The notes beneath the pieces were generated by a model. The model saw only the letters and a program-made list of their open reading frames with translations. It searched no databases and had not been told where the DNA came from. Source: an uncultured Selenomonadales bacterium (GTDB lineage: Bacteria; Bacillota; Negativicutes; Selenomonadales; Selenomonadaceae). From it: a DNA stretch of 5,324 bases. The stretch lies in the NCBI GenBank assembly GCA_947167555.1, contig CAMVIO010000154.1, positions 1 through 5,324 on the forward strand. Direction: 5' to 3'. This document shows positions 1 to 5,324 of this stretch, piece by piece. The position numbers were made by a program, and so were the translations under genes. Positions within the stretch are counted from its first letter, which is position 1. Each line of letters begins with the position of its first letter.

Positions 1-390
1 GTTTTCCTCGCGAAGTGGAAGATAGACGACTTTCGCGTATGCCGAAAGAGCCGCCCGCTCATATTCACTGAAGGAAGGAACCGGCAGCAGCACCCTTTTA
101 GGCCGCATCGCGTGAAAAAAGACATAAAAAAGCTCCGCGCCGCCATTGCCCAAGACGATTTTTTCACGCGGAACATTATAATGCTCCGCAATCGCCTGTT
201 TCAATGCGCGCGCGGACGGATCCGGATAATGAACGATTTTTTCAATCCCGTCTTCGATCGCTTGCCTGACTTTTTGTGAAAGCCCGAGCGGATTGATATT
301 CGCGCTGAAATCCAGCCACTCCCCACCGCCGGGAGCGACGTCATAAATATTACCCCCGTGTGCAAATCGTCGATTCATTTCTTCACTCAT
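1..390 (-). CDS. cobD: Threonine-phosphate decarboxylase (CobD-type aminotransferase fold), N-terminal part, cut by window edge
   Basis: A PLP enzyme of the class I/II aminotransferase fold. It decarboxylates L-threonine-O-3-phosphate to (R)-1-amino-2-propanol O-2-phosphate, the linker that CbiB attaches to cobyric acid. The 130 codons present show the family's N-terminal signature: HGGN (residues 11-14), DFSANINPLG (27-36), HYPDP (54-58), the cofactor-phosphate region LGNGGAEL (80-87) and the PSFSEYERA stretch (105-113). CobD proteins are usually about 350-370 residues, so roughly the last two thirds, including the PLP lysine, lie beyond base 1. Two in-frame ATGs are possible: 390 (MSEEMNRRF) and 378 (MNRRF). 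I prefer 390 because it begins 4 bases after the cobS stop, but neither has a strong ribosome site. HisC (histidinol-phosphate aminotransferase) is the closest alternative. The motifs and the cob operon context favour CobD. Confidence 0.9.
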   Translation of the reverse strand, partial: MSEEMNRRFAHGGNIYDVAPGGGEWLDFSANINPLGLSQKVRQAIEDGIEKIVHYPDPSARALKQAIAEHYNVPREKIVLGNGGAELFYVFFHAMRPKRVLLPVPSFSEYERAALSAYAKVVYLPLREEN

Positions 391-394
391 TTCA

Positions 395-1159
395 TTATCT
401 TAATATTGATACGCCCGCCAAAAACGTCAGCAGCACCAGCCCCTCATTCAGCGTCGTGATGGCGCCGTACACGTCTCCGGTCAACCCGCCCAGCCGTTTC
501 TCCACATAATTTCCGAAAAACACAGTAAACGCGGCGCACACAACTAAACTCGCCCACGCGAACGGCCCTGCCCATGCCACCAGCACCAAAGTGCAAACCG
601 CCGCAAAGGCCAGCGCGCTGCGTCCCGCGTATTGAGCGAACGCCTTGCCAAGGCCGTCAGGACGCGCATAGGGAAAAAGCGTAATACCCGCGACCATCAT
701 CAAACGCGCAATGATCGGCATGACAAAGAGCGCAGGAACCATGACGTCCAAAGGCATATCGAGCAGGATCGCAAATTCCAGGAACATCAGCACGACGAAG
801 CAGAAGACCGCGTTGGAACCGGTACAGCTATCCTTCATGATTTCCAGCATACGCTCCCGTGATCGCCCGGAAAAAACGCCGTCCATCGTGTCCATAAATC
901 CGTCGCAATGAAGACCTCCCGTCATAATCGGCGGCAGGATCAAGAGAACCGCCGCCGTCAAATGCGGGGGGAGAAAAATCCCCCTTGTCGGCAGCCAATC
1001 ATAAAACGCCCAAGCGAAAACGGCATATATCACGCCAAGCACAGCCCCGATCAAAGGGAAAAACTTCACACTACGACCGAAATCCTCGGCCGTCCATTCG
1101 TCTTGCCGAACAATGGAAATCCGCGTCAGAAATTGCAATCCGATAAAAAACGCTCTCAT
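395..1159 (-). CDS. cobS: Adenosylcobinamide-GDP ribazoletransferase (cobalamin-5'-phosphate synthase)
   Basis: Integral membrane enzyme that joins adenosylcobinamide-GDP to alpha-ribazole or its 5'-phosphate and releases GMP, at the end of the nucleotide-loop pathway. The 254-residue product has the usual family length. It carries the acidic metal-binding motif GGLHCDGFMDTMDG (81-94; H84, D86, D90, D93), then RERMLEIMKDS (101-111), and near the C terminus GLTGDVYGA (225-233) followed by E239. Hydrophobic segments lie at about 33-52, 66-80, 118-134, 139-160, 181-216 and 240-253. The reading frame is open to an ATG at 1186, but the ATG at 1159 is a much better start. It forms an ATGA overlap with the cbiB stop, has GGAGG 9 bases upstream, and begins MRAFFIGLQFLTRI as the family does. 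One oddity is Cys112 in KDSCTG, where I recall Arg as usual. Confidence 0.95.
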   Translation of the reverse strand: MRAFFIGLQFLTRISIVRQDEWTAEDFGRSVKFFPLIGAVLGVIYAVFAWAFYDWLPTRGIFLPPHLTAAVLLILPPIMTGGLHCDGFMDTMDGVFSGRSRERMLEIMKDSCTGSNAVFCFVVLMFLEFAILLDMPLDVMVPALFVMPIIARLMMVAGITLFPYARPDGLGKAFAQYAGRSALAFAAVCTLVLVAWAGPFAWASLVVCAAFTVFFGNYVEKRLGGLTGDVYGAITTLNEGLVLLTFLAGVSILR

Positions 1160-2118
1160 ACAATAAATCCTCCGCAGAAAAACCATTCCACTACCAGCGC
1201 CAATAAGAGGAACATCACCGTCGTCGCGTACATCATCCGAATTGCCTGCGAAATATGGCGCGCTTCCAGTTCATAGATGGGATCGCCCATATAAGTACGA
1301 AAAGACGGCTTGCCGAAATAATAATTGAGACCGCCGAGCCGAATGCCCAACGCGCCCGCCACCGTCGATTCCGTCCAGCCGCCATTCGGGCTGGGATGCT
1401 TCGCAGCGTCCCTGCGCAAGATTCGCCAAGCGCTCCGCCAGTCAAAACCAAGCAAAAACGCCACTGCAACGAGCATCAGCCCCGTCAACCGTGCGGGAAT
1501 ATAGTTCCAAACGTCGTCAGCCCGCGCCGCTACGCGCCCGAAATACAGATATTTGTCGTTCTTATACCCGATCATCGAGTCCATCGTGTTCGCCGCACGA
1601 TAAGCCACCGCCAGCGGCAACCCGCCGACAAAAAAATAAAACAGCGGCGAAATCACGCCGTCGACGGTATTTTCCGAAATCGTCTCCACCGTCGCCCGCG
1701 TCGCCTCGCCCTCCGTCAGCTTGTCCGTGTCCCGTCCGACAATCCAGCCGACCTTGAACCGAGCCATTTCGAGATTCCCTTCCATTAGATAATCGCGAAT
1801 CTCTCGCCCCGCTTCCGCAAGGTTCCTCGGCGAAATCATGAAGCTCAAAGCCACAGCTTGAATCGCAATAGAAACATAGACATTGCCAGAAAGCGCCGCA
1901 AGACGGACTATCTCTTCCGCCACGCCATACGAGATTGCCAACACACAAACCATCAACACCGCGCCGCAAACCATTTTTTTCCGGTCGGAATCCTGTTTAT
2001 GATACAACAGATTTTCAAAAAAGGAAATCAACTTTCCAATCAGCACGACAGGATGAAGCGACGAGCGCGGATCACCGATCAGGCAATCAACGACAAAAGC
2101 AAATACTGCTGTCATCAT
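1156..2118 (-). CDS. cbiB: Adenosylcobinamide-phosphate synthase CbiB
   Basis: Membrane enzyme (CobD in the Pseudomonas naming) that forms the amide between adenosylcobyric acid and (R)-1-amino-2-propanol phosphate, giving adenosylcobinamide phosphate. Its two substrates are the products of the flanking cobQ and cobD genes. The 320 residues match the normal length. Landmarks in order: LIGDPRSSLHPVVLIG (13-28), IVGRDTDKL (126-134), the hallmark ETISENTVDGVISPLFY (145-161), AYRAANTMDSMIGYKN (172-187), FGRVAARADDVWNYIPARL (193-211) and HPSPNGGWTESTVAGALGI (241-259). Hydrophobic spans lie near 48-70, 80-96, 158-172, 212-224 and 297-316. The ATG at 2118 overlaps the cobQ stop (AATGATGA). A second ATG directly follows at 2115, so the start may be one codon shorter. 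The GGACGGG stretch just upstream, inside the cobQ end, is a plausible weak ribosome site. The stop overlaps the cobS start by 4 bases. Confidence 0.96.
   Translation of the reverse strand: MMTAVFAFVVDCLIGDPRSSLHPVVLIGKLISFFENLLYHKQDSDRKKMVCGAVLMVCVLAISYGVAEEIVRLAALSGNVYVSIAIQAVALSFMISPRNLAEAGREIRDYLMEGNLEMARFKVGWIVGRDTDKLTEGEATRATVETISENTVDGVISPLFYFFVGGLPLAVAYRAANTMDSMIGYKNDKYLYFGRVAARADDVWNYIPARLTGLMLVAVAFLLGFDWRSAWRILRRDAAKHPSPNGGWTESTVAGALGIRLGGLNYYFGKPSFRTYMGDPIYELEARHISQAIRMMYATTVMFLLLALVVEWFFCGGFIV
1169..1173 (-). promoter_or_regulatory. Ribosome binding site of cobS inside the cbiB end
   Basis: Minus-strand GGAGG lies nine bases before the ATG at 1159 and within the last codons of cbiB. 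It fixes the cobS start at the ATGA overlap and rules against the longer frame from 1186, in which it would be internal. Confidence 0.8.
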
Positions 2119-3647
2119 TTCCCGTCCATGCCCATAATCTTACGCACCTTGTCCATATCGAGATGCTGCCGCACCACATCGGCCAAAGCGTCGTAGCTTC
2201 TTTCTTTCTCCGCCCGGACATTCCTCGTATTCTTGAGCGATGGCAAACCTTTCTTCTTTCGGATGGCGTTCAGCACCGCACGACGGAACTCGTCATGGTC
2301 GAAGATTCCATGAATATAGGTGCCGAAAACAAGCCCATCGCCCCGGCATGTCCCTTCGACAATATCTGCCGACGTATCGGCACGCTTCGTAATGGTCAAC
2401 GGATGCGCATCCGTCTTTCCAAAAAACTCCGTTTCGCCCATGTGAATCTCGTAGCCGCGAAGGCCCTTTGCGGATAGTTTCTCGCCAAGGAAATGCCAAT
2501 CGTTGCAGTCCGCCTCCACCTGTGAGGTCAGCTTCTCCTCGCTGAAGGTCGTCCGCATGTCGAGAAGCCCCAAGCCTTCCGTACCGTCCTTGTCCGACTC
2601 CGTATGATGTGGGTCGCGAATCTCTTTGCCGAGCATCTGATAGCCACCGCAAATGCCGATCAACGGCGTCCCCTTCGCCACGCGCTCGGAAATCGCCGCC
2701 GCAATGCCCGACGAACGCAGATACATCATATCCTCCGTCGTATTCTTGCTGCCCGGCAACATGATTAAGTCCGGCTCCCCGATGGAATTCGCGTCCTGCA
2801 CATAATAAAGGGAAACGTCCTCCTCGCCGGACAGACAATCGAAGTCCGTGAAATTGGAAATTTTCGGCGTGCGAATGACCGCGATCTTGACGTCGCCCTC
2901 TTTCGGTTTCTCCTGCTTTTCCTCCAGCGAAACGGAATCCTCGTCATCGATGCCCATGTGGTCGATATGCGGAATAATACCGAGCACGGGCTTCCCCGTC
3001 TTTTTCTCCAAAAAATCGACGGCGGGCTGCAAAAGCGAAACGTCGCCGCGAAACTTATTGATAATCAGCCCTTTTACAAGGCCTCGTTCCTCTTCCGTCA
3101 AAAGCTCCAACGTGCCGACCAGAGAAGCCAAAGCGCCGCCCCTGTCGATGTCGGCAATCAAGAGCACAGGCGCCTGCAAATGACGGGCGACACGCATATT
3201 CACGATATCGTTGTCGTGCAGATTGACCTCGGCGGGGCTGCCCGCGCCCTCGATCACGATGACTTCGTATTCCTTGTCAAGCCGTGCCAAGGCCTCCTTG
3301 ACCGTGTCGAACAGCTTCACCGAATAGCCTTTATGATACTCCTTCGCCGACATATTGCCGATTGGCTTTCCCATCAGCACCACCTGCGACGAGGCGTGTC
3401 CCGTAGGCTTCAAGAGCACGGGGTTCATATCGACCTCCGGCGCAAGGCCCGCCGCCTCCGCCTGAGCAACCTGCGCGCGCCCCATTTCCTTGCCGTCCCG
3501 CGTAACATAAGAATTCAGCGCCATATTCTGTGCTTTGAACGGAACGACATGCAACCCGTCCTGATAAAAAATACGGCAGAGCGCCGTGACAAGAATGCTT
3601 TTCCCCACATGAGAACTGGTTCCCTGCATCATGATCGTTTTGGCCAC
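2115..3647 (-). CDS. cobQ: Cobyric acid synthase (CobQ/CbiP), glutamine-hydrolysing
   Basis: Cytosolic ATP-dependent amidotransferase that amidates the b, d, e and g carboxylates of adenosylcobyrinic acid a,c-diamide to give adenosylcobyric acid. The 510 residues match full-length family members. The N-terminal dethiobiotin-synthetase-like ATPase domain (about 1-235) has the P-loop GTSSHVGKS (9-17), PFKAQNMALNS (36-46), the E-G-AGSPAE region (133-140) and ADIDRGG (165-171). The C-terminal class I glutamine amidotransferase domain (about 252-450) has MLPGSKNT (296-303), the nucleophile Cys333 in GICGGYQMLG, and the catalytic His446 in GTYIHGIFD. This architecture and the AQNMALNS motif separate it from CbiA. 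The start is GTG at 3647, supported by AAGGGGG nine bases upstream and by the family-like opening MAKTIMMQGTSS. Met6 is the next in-frame alternative. It appears to be the first gene of the cob operon and overlaps cbiB by 4 bases. Confidence 0.97.
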   Translation of the reverse strand: MAKTIMMQGTSSHVGKSILVTALCRIFYQDGLHVVPFKAQNMALNSYVTRDGKEMGRAQVAQAEAAGLAPEVDMNPVLLKPTGHASSQVVLMGKPIGNMSAKEYHKGYSVKLFDTVKEALARLDKEYEVIVIEGAGSPAEVNLHDNDIVNMRVARHLQAPVLLIADIDRGGALASLVGTLELLTEEERGLVKGLIINKFRGDVSLLQPAVDFLEKKTGKPVLGIIPHIDHMGIDDEDSVSLEEKQEKPKEGDVKIAVIRTPKISNFTDFDCLSGEEDVSLYYVQDANSIGEPDLIMLPGSKNTTEDMMYLRSSGIAAAISERVAKGTPLIGICGGYQMLGKEIRDPHHTESDKDGTEGLGLLDMRTTFSEEKLTSQVEADCNDWHFLGEKLSAKGLRGYEIHMGETEFFGKTDAHPLTITKRADTSADIVEGTCRGDGLVFGTYIHGIFDHDEFRRAVLNAIRKKKGLPSLKNTRNVRAEKERSYDALADVVRQHLDMDKVRKIMGMDGK

Positions 3648-3656
3648 GCGGTAAAT

Positions 3657-3663
3657 CCCCCTT
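3657..3663 (-). promoter_or_regulatory. Ribosome binding site of cobQ
   Basis: On the minus strand AAGGGGG lies nine bases before the GTG at 3647. It is purine-rich and well placed. It supports the GTG start over the in-frame ATG at codon 6. Confidence 0.7.
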
Positions 3664-3713
3664 ATAAAAGCACAGTTTTTGCGCCTCTCGATTCATTTTG
3701 TACTGCTTTTTTC

Positions 3714-3741
3714 ATTATACCATGATTTATGCAATCGGCAA
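3714..3741 (-). promoter_or_regulatory. Sigma-70-type promoter for the cobQ-cbiB-cobS-cobD operon
   Basis: On the minus strand there is a perfect -10 hexamer TATAAT (3714-3719) preceded by TGG, which makes an extended -10 (TGN-TATAAT). A moderate -35 TTGCCG (3736-3741, 4 of 6 consensus bases) lies 16 bases upstream. The element sits just past the rarA terminator and about 100 bases before cobQ, where an operon promoter would be expected. The inferred transcription start is near 3707, leaving a leader of about 60 bases. No obvious operator palindrome overlaps it. Confidence 0.7.
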
Positions 3742-3755
3742 ATTATCTTTCCCGC

Positions 3756-3791
3756 AAAAAATCCACCGTATCGTTATGAAACGGTGGATTT
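3756..3791 (-). terminator. Rho-independent terminator of rarA
   Basis: In the minus-strand transcript, nine bases after the rarA stop, AAATCCACCGT pairs perfectly with ACGGTGGATTT (11 bp: 3781-3791 with 3759-3769, loop of 11 bases). The stem runs directly into six T (3756-3761). There is no comparable T run on the plus side, so it acts for rarA. It separates rarA from the cob operon. Confidence 0.9.
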
Positions 3792-3799
3792 GCTTTGTT

Positions 3800-5131
3800 C
3801 TAAACCTTCGCGCCGTGAGCGCATTTCCATTCCTTGATTTCGGCAAGCCTCGCCTTGTATCGCGCTTCCACGCCCTGCTCCGTCGGGCGATAATATTCCT
3901 TGCCGAGAAGCGAATCGGGCAGACATTGCATGTTCGTTATTTTTTCTTCTGTGTCATGTGCGTATTGGTAACCCTTGCCGTAGCCAAGATTTTTCATCAG
4001 CTTTGTCGGCGCGTTGCGTATCACCAATGGCACCGGCTCGTCGAGCTCGCGCAGTGCGTCCTCTCTTGCCGTCAGATAAGCGACTTCCATCGCGTTGGAC
4101 TTAGGCGCCATCGAGAGATAAACTACCGCCTCAGTTAAATGCACCGAGCATTCCGGCATTCCGATAAAGTGGCATGCCTGATAGGCCGCCACCGCGATCT
4201 CCAACGCGTGAGGATCGGCAAGGCCGACGTCCTCGCTGGCAAAACGCGTTACCCGCCGAGCAACGTACAGTGGGTCTTCCCCCGCCTCCAGCATCCGCGC
4301 CAGCCAATAGACCGCCGCGTCGGGATCGGAGTTCCGCATCGACTTGTGCAGCGCGGAAATCAGGTTGTAATGCTCCTCGCCTTTTTTATCGTACAGCAAC
4401 GACTTTCTCGAAATGCACTGTTCGAGGATTTCCTTCGTGACCGTGAGCGTCCCGTGTTTCTCCTCGCCGTTCAACACGACCATTTCCAGCGTCGAAAGGG
4501 CTGAACGCGCGTCTCCGTTCGCAAAGCCCGCGATCACTTCCAGATGCTCCGGCGCAATCTTTATCTTCTGTCCGCCGAAGCCGCGCTCGTCCGTGATCGC
4601 CCGTGAAAGTAACGAAACAATATCCTCGGTCGAAAGCGGCTGTAAGACAAAGACCTTGCAGCGGGACAAAAGCGCGCCATTGACCTCAAAGGAAGGATTT
4701 TCCGTCGTCGCACCGATCAAGATGATGCTGCCCTTTTCGACGAAAGGCAGGAATGCGTCCTGCTGCGCTTTGTTGAAGCGATGAATCTCGTCCACGAATA
4801 CGATGGTCCTGTCGCCATAGCGGCGGTTTTCCTCCGCCTGCTGCATGACGCCTCGGATTTCCTTGATGCCGCTGGTCACGGCGGAAAAGTCGATAAACGA
4901 CGATTTCGTATGCACGGCGATAATCCTCGCCAGCGTCGTCTTGCCGACGCCCGGCGGTCCCCAGAAGATCATCGAGGCGATGCGGTCGCTCTCGATCAGG
5001 CGGCGAAGCACTTTTCCCTCGCCAATCAAATGACGTTGGCCGACAAATTCAGAGAGCTTCTGCGGACGGAGCCGCGCTGCCAAGGGCTGCGTCTCCCGAT
5101 CCGACGCCTGAAAAAGCGAATCCTGTTCCAC
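3800..5131 (-). CDS. rarA: Replication-associated recombination protein A (RarA/MgsA, Mgs1/WRNIP1 family AAA+ ATPase)
   Basis: Cytosolic AAA+ ATPase of the clamp-loader group that acts at stalled or broken replication forks. From the GTG at 5131 it has 443 residues, a normal family length. Visible features are the N-terminal PLAARLRPQKLSEFVGQ (16-32), Walker A GPPGVGKTT (58-66), Walker B IVFVDEIHRFNKAQQDAFLP (110-129), sensor 1 IGATTENPSFE (139-149) and the arginine finger R157 in ALLSRC. The C-terminal tetramerisation part includes SDPDAAVYWLARMLEAGEDP, RFASEDVGLADP, and LMKNLGYGKGYQYAHD. The reading frame extends seven codons further to a GTG at 5152. However, the purine-rich AGGGA run (5138-5142) lies six bases before the GTG at 5131, inside that extension, and the protein then opens MEQDSLF as relatives do. 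The next gene upstream is a metallo-hydrolase. Downstream is a strong terminator. Confidence 0.96.
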   Translation of the reverse strand: MEQDSLFQASDRETQPLAARLRPQKLSEFVGQRHLIGEGKVLRRLIESDRIASMIFWGPPGVGKTTLARIIAVHTKSSFIDFSAVTSGIKEIRGVMQQAEENRRYGDRTIVFVDEIHRFNKAQQDAFLPFVEKGSIILIGATTENPSFEVNGALLSRCKVFVLQPLSTEDIVSLLSRAITDERGFGGQKIKIAPEHLEVIAGFANGDARSALSTLEMVVLNGEEKHGTLTVTKEILEQCISRKSLLYDKKGEEHYNLISALHKSMRNSDPDAAVYWLARMLEAGEDPLYVARRVTRFASEDVGLADPHALEIAVAAYQACHFIGMPECSVHLTEAVVYLSMAPKSNAMEVAYLTAREDALRELDEPVPLVIRNAPTKLMKNLGYGKGYQYAHDTEEKITNMQCLPDSLLGKEYYRPTEQGVEARYKARLAEIKEWKCAHGAKV

Positions 5132-5137
5132 GCGGCA

Positions 5138-5150
5138 TCCCTCCCTCCCC
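5138..5150 (-). promoter_or_regulatory. Ribosome binding site that decides the rarA start
   Basis: Minus-strand GGGGAGGGAGGGA is an extended anti-16S match ending six bases before the GTG at 5131. Because it would lie within the coding region if translation began at 5152, it argues for the shorter 443-residue protein. Confidence 0.75.
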
Positions 5151-5156
5151 ACTAGG

Positions 5157-5237
5157 ATTTCATACTAGCAACTGATGAAATTCTTTAATCAGTTGGCGCG
5201 TGCTGCGCACGCTACATTTGCTCCTTTGGTGCAAATG
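5157..5237 (-). promoter_or_regulatory. Hairpin-rich rarA leader / spacer with possible alternative folds
   Basis: The spacer between the hydrolase stop and rarA holds three consecutive inverted repeats. The first is CATTTGC/GCAAATG (5215-5221 with 5231-5237), which can extend inwards by two C-G pairs past a mismatch. The second is GCGTGC/GCACGC (5198-5203 with 5207-5212, loop of 3). The third is CAACTGAT/ATCAGTTG (5169-5176 with 5188-5195, loop of 11). A fourth pairing, ATTTCAT/ATGAAAT (5157-5163 with 5175-5181), shares bases with the third, so only one of the two can form. None is followed by a T run, so they are not standard terminators. A role as a transcript-stabilising or leader element for rarA is inference. 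I see no convincing promoter here, so rarA may be read through from upstream. Confidence 0.45.
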
Positions 5238-5249
5238 CCGTCTTATAAA

Positions 5250-5324
5250 TCACCACTGCAAATACGGATTGCATTTCCGTTCCCAGCCGATCTCGGAAGA
5301 CGGGCCGTGGCCGGAATAGACCTT
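5250..5324 (-). CDS. Metallo-beta-lactamase-fold hydrolase, C-terminal end only
   Basis: The last 24 codons and the TGA stop of a gene that enters from the right edge. The tail reads VYSGHGPSSEIGWER and then NPYL. The pattern GHGP, T/S-S-x-I-G-x-E, then NP-x-L is the usual C terminus of the glyoxalase II-like / YcbL-type metallo-beta-lactamase hydrolases. The His of GHGP is a zinc ligand in that fold. The substrate cannot be told from this piece. In many Firmicutes such a gene lies near relA, dtd, hisS, aspS and rarA (general knowledge), which fits its position beside rarA. The stop is about 100 bases upstream of the rarA ribosome site, and no terminator with a T run lies between them, so co-transcription is possible. 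Confidence 0.8.
   Translation of the reverse strand, partial: KVYSGHGPSSEIGWERKCNPYLQW

Noticed and set aside
1157..1186. Longer cobS start at the ATG at 1186
   Set aside because: The GGAGG ribosome site and the ATGA overlap with the cbiB stop both point to the ATG at 1159, which also matches family N termini.
1255..2477. Several plus-strand frames of 88-180 codons opposite cbiB and the end of cobQ
   Set aside because: They overlap conserved genes on the other strand, have low-complexity basic composition, and overlap each other in different frames. They are shadows, not genes.
2958..3725. A 255-codon open frame on the plus strand opposite cobQ
   Set aside because: It lies fully antisense to a well-conserved cobQ and over its promoter, is rich in Arg/His/Gln typical of a reversed GC-rich gene, and shows no recognisable domain.
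3698..4138. A 146-codon plus-strand frame crossing the rarA terminator
   Set aside because: It runs through the cob promoter and the terminator hairpin and then antisense to rarA. No ribosome site or family resemblance was seen.
5198..5237. Possible intrinsic terminator of the metallo-hydrolase gene
   Set aside because: The hairpins are there, but no run of T follows either of them on the minus strand.
5153..5249. Possible promoter for rarA in the spacer (TATGAA near 5160-5165)
   Set aside because: No acceptable -35 element is found at 15-19 bases upstream, and the match to TATAAT is weak.

Overview
All genes in this window lie on the minus strand, so it reads right to left. It looks like an ordinary chromosomal segment of an anaerobic, cobalamin-making Firmicute. 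I lean towards the Negativicutes (Selenomonas/Veillonella-like), from protein style, moderately high GC and gene order, but this is an impression and not a database result. Nothing points to a phage, a transposon, CRISPR or other mobile DNA.

Right-hand part (5324 to about 3756), housekeeping: the last 24 codons of a metallo-beta-lactamase-fold hydrolase (5250-5324), a 118-base spacer rich in small hairpins, then a complete rarA (replication-associated recombination ATPase, 3800-5131). rarA is closed by a clear intrinsic terminator (3756-3791).

Left-hand part (about 3741 to 1), late cobalamin biosynthesis: a good extended -10 promoter lies just after the rarA terminator. It is followed by cobQ/cbiP (cobyric acid synthase, 2115-3647), cbiB (adenosylcobinamide-phosphate synthase, 1156-2118), cobS (cobalamin-5'-phosphate synthase, 395-1159) and the N-terminal 130 codons of a cobD-type threonine-phosphate decarboxylase (1-390, cut by the window edge). 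The genes overlap by 4 bases (cobQ/cbiB and cbiB/cobS) or are 4 bases apart (cobS/cobD), so this is a tightly coupled operon.

The four products form one pathway. CobQ amidates the corrin ring to adenosylcobyric acid. CobD decarboxylates threonine phosphate to (R)-1-amino-2-propanol phosphate. CbiB joins these two products. CobS, in the membrane, attaches the lower-ligand nucleoside alpha-ribazole (phosphate) to GDP-activated cobinamide. The activating enzyme CobU/CobY and the CobT/CobC steps are not in the window.

I did not find a previously undescribed system. The items most worth a second look are the overlapping alternative hairpins in front of rarA and the lack of room for a B12 riboswitch between the apparent cob promoter and cobQ.
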